DNA from: Bacteroidales bacterium
GTDB lineage: Bacteria; Bacteroidota; Bacteroidia; Bacteroidales; UBA932
DNA: 64,000 nucleotides
Direction of reading: 5' to 3'
NCBI GenBank assembly: GCA_017454265.1
Contig: JAFTDJ010000003.1
Span: 37,606 to 101,605, forward strand
The notes under the pieces were generated by a model. It did no database searches, was not told where the DNA came from, and worked only from the letters and a program-made list of their open reading frames with translations. Below, piece by piece: positions 26,084-33,172 of this stretch; position 1 is the first letter of the stretch; the number at the start of each line of letters is the position of its first letter. The position numbers were made by a program, and so were the translations under genes.

Positions 26084-27421
26084 ATGGCACAAGTTAAACA
26101 AACGAAACACAGCTTCAAATACTGGCAATGGAGGGTGATCATCTGCTCGATGATAGGCTACGCGATGTTCTACTTCGTTCGCAAGAACTTCTCCTTTGCA
26201 ATTCCTCTCATCCAGGAACAGTATCCGGAGATTACCAAGGCCCAGTTCGGCGCCATCATTTCTGCCGGCGGCATCATTTACGGTATCTCCAAACTCATCA
26301 ACGGCGTCATAGGCGACCGGACCAATGCCCGTTGGCATCTGGTGCTTGGCCTTGGAATCTGCGTGGCGGTGAATTTCCTCTTCGGCTGGACGGACAAGCT
26401 CACGACACTCATCACCGGGGCGCAGGGCGGTCCCGACTTCATAGGAGGTTTTGTGACCATTATGTCTGTGCTGTACATCATCAACCAGATATTCCAGGGG
26501 TGCGGTTTCGCTCCCTGCAACCACTTGATGGTCAGCTGGGTTCCGCCCCACGAGCTGGCTACCAAGATGAGTATCTGGAACACGTCCCACAGCGTAGGCG
26601 CCTTCGTCGCAGCCGTTATATGCGGTTATCTCACCAGCTGGCAGCTTTGCTTCTGGGTTCCCGCCTGCATTTCGCTCTTCGGCGTTTTCTTCATTATCGT
26701 TACTTTGCGCGATACACCCAAGTCCGTCGGCCTGCCTGAGCTTCCCAAAGTGGAGGGCGAGCTGGACGAGAGCAAGGGCAAGGATAAGAAAGAGTGGCGC
26801 AAGTTCTTGTTGCATAAGGTGTTCCTAAACCCGGTCATCTGGATACTCGCGCTTACGGACCTCTTTGTCTATGTGGTGCGTTTCGCCATTCTTGACTGGG
26901 GGCCGTCCATGCTTCAGGATATGGGTCTCAGCCAGGCTCTTTCCGGATGGACCGTGGCCATTTTCGAAGTGGCCGGCTGTCTTGGAATGATTGCCGCAGG
27001 GTACATCTCAGACAAGCTCTTCAAGAGCCGCAGCCAGAGGGTCTGCGCCATAGAGATGGTTCTCGTGGCCCTGTGCCTTGTCGCCCTGCACTACATTCAG
27101 GATATGAACACTCCTGTGCTCTTCCTCATAGTGCTGGCTCTTGCAGGTTTCTTCCTTTATGGACCCCAGGCCCTGCTCGGCGTTATCGCTTCCAATGAGG
27201 TTTCCAAGAAAGCCGCGTCTTCGGCGGTCGGTATCATTGGCTTCATGAGCTACCTGAGTACGCTCATCACCGGCTATCCTCTCGGCAAGTTCGCCGACAC
27301 TTACGGATGGCACCACATTTTTATCCTTATGGCCGGAGTCTCAGTACTTGGATTCCTGCTCATTATTACTCAGTGGAACCTCAAGGACCGTTCCCGTAAT
27401 GTTGTAACAGAAGAAGAATAA
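26084..27421 (+). CDS. GlpT/UhpT-family organophosphate:phosphate antiporter
   Basis: 445 residues with about 12 hydrophobic segments of the major facilitator fold. Family marks are the N-terminal YFVRKNFSFAIPLIQEQYP helix, GISKLINGVIGDRTNARW after helix 2-3, and GFAPCNHLMVSWVPPHELA in helix 4-5. The group exchanges glycerol-3-phosphate or hexose phosphates for phosphate across the inner membrane. Glycerol-3-phosphate is suggested by the GDPD gene upstream, but the substrate is not proven. The TAA stop overlaps the ATG of the HPr gene by 1 nt, so expression is coupled to the PTS genes. A weak -7-like TATATTTA lies at 26053-26060 after the previous terminator. Confidence 0.88.
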   Translation: MAQVKQTKHSFKYWQWRVIICSMIGYAMFYFVRKNFSFAIPLIQEQYPEITKAQFGAIISAGGIIYGISKLINGVIGDRTNARWHLVLGLGICVAVNFLFGWTDKLTTLITGAQGGPDFIGGFVTIMSVLYIINQIFQGCGFAPCNHLMVSWVPPHELATKMSIWNTSHSVGAFVAAVICGYLTSWQLCFWVPACISLFGVFFIIVTLRDTPKSVGLPELPKVEGELDESKGKDKKEWRKFLLHKVFLNPVIWILALTDLFVYVVRFAILDWGPSMLQDMGLSQALSGWTVAIFEVAGCLGMIAAGYISDKLFKSRSQRVCAIEMVLVALCLVALHYIQDMNTPVLFLIVLALAGFFLYGPQALLGVIASNEVSKKAASSAVGIIGFMSYLSTLITGYPLGKFADTYGWHHIFILMAGVSVLGFLLIITQWNLKDRSRNVVTEEE

Positions 27422-27684
27422 TGGTTAGTACAAAAATTAATCTGGCGGCTCCGGCCGGCCTTCACGCAAGGCTGGCCGGGGAGCTTGTGAAGCTGGTCAA
27501 GGAATATGCCGGCAGTGAAGTGCAGATTGTTACGCCCCAGCGTAGTGTCAACGCTGCTTCTATCCTCTCCCTGCTTTCTCTCGGCGCCAAGTGCGGGGCC
27601 GAACTGGAAGTCCGTGTAGATGGTGGCCGCGAAGAAGAGGCCCTGGTCTCGATAGCACATTTTCTTGAAACCGCAACCATCTGA
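27421..27684 (+). CDS. ptsH: PTS phosphocarrier protein HPr
   Basis: 87 residues, normal length. The active-site His15 lies in AGLHARLAGE, with Arg17 retained; the usual Pro18 is Leu. Ser47 in NAASILSLLSLGA matches the regulatory serine region of HPr, though no HPr kinase gene is in the window. HPr accepts phosphate from Enzyme I and passes it to sugar-specific EIIA domains, such as that of MtlA encoded 4 kb downstream. Its ATG overlaps the stop of the antiporter gene, and ptsI follows after 2 nt. Confidence 0.92.
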   Translation: MVSTKINLAAPAGLHARLAGELVKLVKEYAGSEVQIVTPQRSVNAASILSLLSLGAKCGAELEVRVDGGREEEALVSIAHFLETATI

Positions 27685-27686
27685 TT

Positions 27687-29177
27687 ATGAAAATATCAGC
27701 TCCCGCTTTCCTGTGGCGCCACAATGTGTCCGGCCTGGCGGTCAGAACATTCGAAGAGGCCTTTGAATTGGTGAACGCCGACCTCAAGGCCGCAGCCGAA
27801 ACCGAATGGGACAAGCATCAGGTTTCTCCATTGGAGGCGTCTGACAGAAAAGTCCGCGATGCCCGTACGATGGCGGCTGCAATGGCTTTGCAGAAGCCCG
27901 AAGCAGCTTCGGTATTCGCCACTCACTTGGAAATGCTCAACGACCCTATGGTCCGCGAGTCGGTCGAGGCCGGATTGGCTGCGGGATTGTCGGACCTGGA
28001 GGCCGTTAAGGCTGCCGAGGAAAGTATCTGCGCAATCTTTGCAGACATTCAGGATGAATACCTTCGCGCGCGTGTGGACGATGTGCGGGATGTGTTCCGC
28101 CGTCTTGTAGAGTCGATGTGCGGAAACGACAGCGCACTCCCGGCCACCCCGAGTGCGGGCCATAAGGATTCGAAGGTGGTGCTTGTGGCCGAGGAACTTC
28201 TGCCGTCCGATATGGTGAACCTGGATTTGGACGGAATCGCCGGTATTATCTGCAGGCGCGGCAGTCCCACCAGCCACGTGTGTATCATTTCCCATTCCAA
28301 AGGCATCCCTATTCAGATAGGTGTTGATATAAGCGGTATCAAGGACGGCGACATCGTGAGCGTGGATGACCCTATGGTGGGGGCGACTTCGCTTTCTAAA
28401 TTAGCCCGTTCTGCACGTCGCCGGGTATTTGTGAACGCGTCCAATATAGATGAGGTGGTGGAAGCCATTGCCTCAGGCGCCGAGGGCATAGGCCTTTTTC
28501 GATCGGAGTTTTTCTTTATGCACAGTCCCTCCCTTCCTTCTTTCGAGGAGCAGAGAGATTACTATATGCAGTTGCTGGATGCATCCAAGGGGCATCCTCT
28601 CAATCTCCGGCTTCTGGACGTCGGCGGTGACAAACAGCTGCCCTATATGCCGGTAGAAAAAGAAGACAACCCCTTTATGGGCGTACGCGGCATACGTTTC
28701 CTGCTCAAGCACAGGGATATCCTCGAAACCCAGATTGCAGCCGCATTGTCTGCTGCCGAGCAGTTCCCGGGACAGTTAAGTATTCTGATTCCCATGGTGA
28801 GCACAGTGGAAGAAGTCCGTGCCGTGCGCGAGATAATGGGCGATAATCCGGAAGGCCTTGTCCGGCTCGGTGTTATGATCGAGACGCCGGCTTCCGTGCT
28901 ATGTGCTCCCGGATTAGCCGCTGAATGTGATTTCTTCAGCATAGGAACCAATGACCTCACGCAGTACGTGATGGCTGTTGACCGCAGCAACTCGGAGGTG
29001 TCTTCTTTGTTCGACCCTCTTTCTCCCGCAATGTGCAGCGCGCTTGCGATTACGGTTGATGCAGCGCACGCCGCAGGCATTCCGGTCGGAGTGTGCGGCG
29101 AGCTGGCCTCTGACCCCCGTGCCACCAGGTTCCTGATAGACCTTGGCGTTAATGTGCTCAGCATAGCGAAGCTTTAG
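27687..29177 (+). CDS. ptsI: PTS Enzyme I (phosphoenolpyruvate-protein phosphotransferase), short form
   Basis: 496 residues; typical Enzyme I is about 570. The catalytic His is in SPTSH (His197). The PEP-binding blocks GAEGIGLFRSEFFFM and DVGGDKQLPY, the FFSIGTNDLTQYVMAVDR block and Cys470 in GVCGELA are all present. Shortening is in the linker after the phosphohistidine domain and at the C-terminus, which stops at NVLSIAKL about where other members continue for some 30-50 residues. I saw no frameshift that would restore a tail. It takes phosphate from PEP and donates it to HPr. The gene follows ptsH after 2 nt; a lipoprotein esterase gene follows 12 nt later. Confidence 0.9.
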   Translation: MKISAPAFLWRHNVSGLAVRTFEEAFELVNADLKAAAETEWDKHQVSPLEASDRKVRDARTMAAAMALQKPEAASVFATHLEMLNDPMVRESVEAGLAAGLSDLEAVKAAEESICAIFADIQDEYLRARVDDVRDVFRRLVESMCGNDSALPATPSAGHKDSKVVLVAEELLPSDMVNLDLDGIAGIICRRGSPTSHVCIISHSKGIPIQIGVDISGIKDGDIVSVDDPMVGATSLSKLARSARRRVFVNASNIDEVVEAIASGAEGIGLFRSEFFFMHSPSLPSFEEQRDYYMQLLDASKGHPLNLRLLDVGGDKQLPYMPVEKEDNPFMGVRGIRFLLKHRDILETQIAAALSAAEQFPGQLSILIPMVSTVEEVRAVREIMGDNPEGLVRLGVMIETPASVLCAPGLAAECDFFSIGTNDLTQYVMAVDRSNSEVSSLFDPLSPAMCSALAITVDAAHAAGIPVGVCGELASDPRATRFLIDLGVNVLSIAKL

Positions 29178-29189
29178 GTCTGTCAGGGA

Positions 29190-30065
29190 ATGAGGCGGGG
29201 ATTGTTTATTCTTACGAGTTTGATGGCGCTGGCGTCATGCGCCAATTCCCGGTATGCGTCAGGCCCCGATACTGAAGACATCGAGGCCCTTCCCGGATAC
29301 CGGGGCACCATCCAGGCGCTGAGCTACCAAAGCAGCGAGAAGAATCTGGATGAGCGTCGTCTTACGATATATCTTCCTCCCGGTTATTTTAAGGAACCTC
29401 AAAGACGCTATCCTGTCATGTACCTCCTGCATGGGGCCCGCGGCAACGAGGTTACCTGGATAGAGAGGGGAGACTGCCTTAAAACGCTGGACTCCCTTTA
29501 TGCCGGGGGAGCCGTGGATGAATTCATCCTGGTTTTGCCCAACTCCAACAATTACTTCGGACGCAAGGATTACAAGAACGGCCGCGCCGTAAATGCAGTC
29601 CGGGCTTTTTGGACAGTGGACGGCGACGCCGAGTCTTTTTTTATGAAAGACGTTGTAGCCGCCGTTGACGGCCGGTACCGTACCATTCCGGACAAGAACG
29701 GCCGGGCTATCGCCGGAATGTCCACAGGCGCCTTGCAGGCGATGTACATCTCTGCTAATTGGCCGGACAGCTTCGCCTACGTAGGTCTCTTTTCCCCCTA
29801 CGCCTACGATGAGCTGGCAGAAATGCGCAACCCTCAGTTCTACGAAGCGCTGACATGCAAAATGCGCACTCAATTCAGCAATCCGCCCTCCTTCTACGGG
29901 CTGTACATAGGGAATAAGGACATTTTTTATCCTCATATGATGCTCTTCGACCGCAGTCTCACGCGCCGAGGGTATAAACACGAACTCGTGGTCACACCTG
30001 GCGGCCACGAGTGGTACAATTGGAGGAAATACCTGATTATGTTTTATCAGGAAGCTTTCCGTTAG
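29190..30065 (+). CDS. Lipoprotein esterase (esterase D/feruloyl esterase-like alpha/beta hydrolase)
   Basis: 291 residues. The signal peptide ends MALASC, predicting a lipoprotein. The alpha/beta-hydrolase core has RRYPVMYLLHGARGNE with the oxyanion region, the nucleophile elbow AIAGMSTGALQ (Ser in GMSTG) and the catalytic His in TPGGHEWYNWR. The family cleaves acyl esters, including those on plant polysaccharides; the substrate here is unknown. It lies 12 nt after ptsI and is probably the last gene of the antiporter-PTS operon. Its TAG stop overlaps the TAA of mtlD on the other strand by 2 bases of each codon. Confidence 0.85.
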   Translation: MRRGLFILTSLMALASCANSRYASGPDTEDIEALPGYRGTIQALSYQSSEKNLDERRLTIYLPPGYFKEPQRRYPVMYLLHGARGNEVTWIERGDCLKTLDSLYAGGAVDEFILVLPNSNNYFGRKDYKNGRAVNAVRAFWTVDGDAESFFMKDVVAAVDGRYRTIPDKNGRAIAGMSTGALQAMYISANWPDSFAYVGLFSPYAYDELAEMRNPQFYEALTCKMRTQFSNPPSFYGLYIGNKDIFYPHMMLFDRSLTRRGYKHELVVTPGGHEWYNWRKYLIMFYQEAFR

Positions 30066-31210
30066 ATTTTTTCAACAGCTTTGTAGGCTTCCGCAATTTC
30101 TTTAAGCAACGGTTCTCCCGCGTGGATGCCCGTGTACTTCACTATTGTGGCCTCCAGTCCCTCTTCCTTTATGGAAGAGAGCATTTCCACGCTCTGCGGG
30201 TCCTGGGGATTGTCGAAGTGAAGGGCGGCTCCGATAGCCAGCAGCAGCTTGTCATAAGGCAGGCGGTACTCCCTTGCCGTCATCATTGGAAGAATCAGGC
30301 GGTCGTTGGGTGAGAGCTTGCGAAGCGGTTCACGTCCTACGCGGTCGCATTCGTCACGCAGGTAGGGGTTGCTGAAGCGGCGCAGAATCGTTTCTATATA
30401 AGCGGCGTGGGCGGTGGGGTCGAAGTCGAACTTGCGGACAAGGCCCTCGCCGCTCTGCTGCATTGCGCCCTTGACTATGGCGGCGATAGCAGGATTTTCC
30501 ACACACTCTTTGATGGTGGCGATTCCCTTCATCTTTCCAAGATATGCAGCTGTAGCGTGACCTGTGTTGAGGGTGAAAAGCTTGCGTTCCACGTACGCAA
30601 GCAGGTTGTTCACCGGGGTCATGCCGTTGATTACCGGCACCTCGCCCACAAAAGAGCTGCGCTCGACGTCCCACTCGAAGTATTCTTCCACTGCTACATC
30701 AAGGGGAATGTCGCAGCGTACGGGAGGTACTATGCGGTCCACGGCGGCGTCGGGGTATCCCACATGTGATACGGCCCAGGAGGCGGTATCTGCGTCCAGG
30801 AGGGAGTTTACCAGCATCTTCAGCTGCGAACTTGCCTTCAGGCCGTTCTCGCAGGCAATCACGTTAAGGGGCTTCTCTATGCCGGCTTCCTTGCGGGCGG
30901 TAATGCCTTTGGCAAGGGTGGGGGCTACGAATTTGAGGATACGGAGACCGACGGCGGTGGTCACCAGGTCTGCATCCGCAATTTCGCGTACCGCATCCAG
31001 GCTGCCTGAGTTGACTGCGCGCACGCCCTTGATGTGGATATCGTAGCTTTTGTGGTCCGACACGTGAACCGTGTATTCCTTGCGTTCGTTGATCTGGTTA
31101 AGGAGTTCCTCCACGACGTCGGCAAATACCAGTTCGTAACCGGCTTGTGAGAGGACTGCCCCGATAAATCCGCGGCCAATATTGCCCGCTCCGAATTGAA
31201 TGGCTTTCAT
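30062..31210 (-). CDS. mtlD: Mannitol-1-phosphate 5-dehydrogenase
   Basis: 382 residues, the usual length. The N-terminal NAD site is MKAIQFGAGNIGRGFIGAVL. The family block with the catalytic Lys region is LNTGHATAAYLGKMKG, and the C-terminal helix domain (YRLPYDKLLLAIGAALHFDN) is complete. It converts mannitol-1-phosphate to fructose-6-phosphate with NAD. It is transcribed divergently from mtlA across a 64-bp gap, so uptake and oxidation of mannitol are encoded side by side and probably share control. Confidence 0.95.
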   Translation of the reverse strand: MKAIQFGAGNIGRGFIGAVLSQAGYELVFADVVEELLNQINERKEYTVHVSDHKSYDIHIKGVRAVNSGSLDAVREIADADLVTTAVGLRILKFVAPTLAKGITARKEAGIEKPLNVIACENGLKASSQLKMLVNSLLDADTASWAVSHVGYPDAAVDRIVPPVRCDIPLDVAVEEYFEWDVERSSFVGEVPVINGMTPVNNLLAYVERKLFTLNTGHATAAYLGKMKGIATIKECVENPAIAAIVKGAMQQSGEGLVRKFDFDPTAHAAYIETILRRFSNPYLRDECDRVGREPLRKLSPNDRLILPMMTAREYRLPYDKLLLAIGAALHFDNPQDPQSVEMLSSIKEEGLEATIVKYTGIHAGEPLLKEIAEAYKAVEKI

Positions 31211-31258
31211 TATGTGCTTTCTTTGTTTGTCTGTCCTACAAAAATAATAAAATAATCG

Positions 31259-31266
31259 TATCTTTA
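31259..31266 (+). promoter_or_regulatory. -7 box for the mtlA operon
   Basis: TATCTTTA, one mismatch from TAnnTTTG, only 8 nt before the ATG at 31275, which predicts a very short or absent leader. The 64-bp mtlD-mtlA gap is AT-rich; no clear operator repeat was seen. Confidence 0.4.
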
Positions 31267-31274
31267 CACCGTAA

Positions 31275-33164
31275 ATGAGAGAGAAAATTCAGAAATTCGG
31301 TCGAGCCCTCAGCGCAATGGTTATGCCCAATATAGGTGCGTTCATTGCGTGGGGCTTGCTTACAGCTATTTTTATCCCGGGCGGATGGTGGCCGAACGAG
31401 AACATAGCAAGGATGGTATCCCCTATGCTCAAGTACCTGCTGCCCACGCTGATAGCATTCACTGCCGGAAAGAACGCCGGCGGATACAGAGGGGGCGTTG
31501 CAGGTGCCGTTGCCACTATGGGCATCATCGTCGGGACAGACACTCCCATGTTCCTCGGGGCTATGATCATGGGCCCTGTGGCCGGGTGGTGCATCAAGAA
31601 ATTCGACAAGCTGGTCGAAGGCAAGGTGGGCGCCGGATTCGAGATGCTCGTGAACAATTTCTCGCTGGGCATCATAGCCATGCTGCTGTCTGTTGCCGGT
31701 TATCTGGTGATAGGGCACGCCGTGTCCTGGGTGACCGACGGCCTGAGTGCAGGCGTGAACTGGATGCTTGCGCATAAATTGAATCCGCTGCTTGCGGTGC
31801 TCGTGGATCCCGCCAAGGTGCTCTTCCTCAACAATGCCGTCAATCACGGAATAATGACGCCTCTTGGCATACAGCAGGCCGCTGAGATGGGGCAGAGCAT
31901 GCTTTTCCTGGTCGATCCCAATCCCGGCCCGGGACTCGGAATCCTGCTGGCGTGCTGGGCCTTTGGCAAGGGAGTCACCAAACAGTCCGCGCCGGGAGCC
32001 GCAGTTATACAGCTTCTCGGAGGAATTCACGAGATTTATTTCCCTTACGTGCTGGCGCGCCCCATCCTGCTTTTCCCTGTGATGATCGGTAATATCTGCG
32101 CGCTCAGCTTCTTCACCATCGTGGACTTCGGCCTGGTTGCGCCCGCTTCGCCCGGCAGCCTGATTTCCATAATACTGATGTCGCCCCGCGGCAAGACCCT
32201 GCTGGGCGTTCTGGGAGTACTGATCGGCACCCTGGTGTCTTTTCTGCTTGCCTGGCCGATGGTCAAGAAGCGTCCCGACTTTCAGGGTGAGAGCGAGGAA
32301 GAGAGTGAGAGTGAGAGTGAGAGTGAAGGTGAGGCCGTTCCGGCAGAGCCCCTGCCTTATATCGGCAAGGTTGTCTTTGCATGCGATGCCGGCATGGGCT
32401 CCAGCGCCCTCGGAGCGACACGCTTCAGATCCCGGTTGATGAAGGCGGGGCTCTCTTCCATCAAGTGTACCAACTGCGCGGTGGAGGACATTCCGGGCGA
32501 CGCTTCGCTGCTGGTCTGTCAGAAGCAGCTGGCCGACAGGGTGCGCGCTTCCGGCAAGGAGGTGCTGGCCATTACCAACTTCCTGAGCGACCCTGAGCTG
32601 GACGCCCTTCTGCAGCGTCTTGTCAATCAGGGTGCAGAGCCACAGGCTGCAACGCCAGAAGCGGATGCTGCAACATCCGAAGAGCCTAAGGATGAGCCCG
32701 ATATAAATAACAAGGTCCTGGCGGAAGTCAAAGCAGCCGGCCTTTCGGGGATGCTCGATCCTTCCAATATCTTCGTAGGACTGCCCAGTGAAGGCAAAAC
32801 GACGGCAATCCTGCGCACAGGCGGTTTTCTCGCATCCTCCGGTTACGTGGACGGGGCATACATCAAGTCTATGCTTGAAAGAGAGGAGATAGCTACCACT
32901 TACATGGGCATGGGGCTCGCTATTCCGCACGGTACTTCCGACGCCAAGGCCCATGTCCTTCACTCCGGAATCGTCGTGCTTCAGTACCCAGGCGGTGTGG
33001 ATTTCGGCGAAGGTGTGGCACGGCTCCTCATAGGCATTGCCGGCGTGGGTGACGAGCACCTCGAGATACTTTCCAAGGTGGCCTCCACCCTGGATGACCC
33101 CGAGGTCCTGGAACTCCTCTGCACCACTTCCGATCCCGATGTGATATATAGAATATTAAGATAG
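31275..33164 (+). CDS. mtlA: PTS mannitol transporter, EIICBA
   Basis: 629 residues, all three domains fused. EIIC (about 1-335) starts FGRALSAMVMPNIGAFIAWG and has the conserved GGIHEIYFPYV substrate motif (Glu253). EIIB (about 362-455) has the phosphocysteine in VFACDAGMGSSALGAT (Cys370). EIIA (about 480-629) has the phosphohistidine in GLAIPHGTSDAK (His552). It imports mannitol and phosphorylates it using HPr. The C-B linker is a Glu-Ser run encoded by four exact GAGAGT hexamers (32301-32324); the B-A linker is Ala/Glu/Pro-rich. It is followed after 8 nt by the NagB-like/PIG-L gene. Confidence 0.95.
   Translation: MREKIQKFGRALSAMVMPNIGAFIAWGLLTAIFIPGGWWPNENIARMVSPMLKYLLPTLIAFTAGKNAGGYRGGVAGAVATMGIIVGTDTPMFLGAMIMGPVAGWCIKKFDKLVEGKVGAGFEMLVNNFSLGIIAMLLSVAGYLVIGHAVSWVTDGLSAGVNWMLAHKLNPLLAVLVDPAKVLFLNNAVNHGIMTPLGIQQAAEMGQSMLFLVDPNPGPGLGILLACWAFGKGVTKQSAPGAAVIQLLGGIHEIYFPYVLARPILLFPVMIGNICALSFFTIVDFGLVAPASPGSLISIILMSPRGKTLLGVLGVLIGTLVSFLLAWPMVKKRPDFQGESEEESESESESEGEAVPAEPLPYIGKVVFACDAGMGSSALGATRFRSRLMKAGLSSIKCTNCAVEDIPGDASLLVCQKQLADRVRASGKEVLAITNFLSDPELDALLQRLVNQGAEPQAATPEADAATSEEPKDEPDINNKVLAEVKAAGLSGMLDPSNIFVGLPSEGKTTAILRTGGFLASSGYVDGAYIKSMLEREEIATTYMGMGLAIPHGTSDAKAHVLHSGIVVLQYPGGVDFGEGVARLLIGIAGVGDEHLEILSKVASTLDDPEVLELLCTTSDPDVIYRILR
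32301..32324 (+). repeat. Hexanucleotide microsatellite (GAGAGT)4 in mtlA linker
   Basis: Four exact copies of GAGAGT, flanked by degenerate copies, encode a Glu-Ser run between EIIC and EIIB. The unit is a multiple of three, so slippage would change linker length without breaking the frame. Confidence 0.85.
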
Positions 33165-33172
33165 TTCCGACA

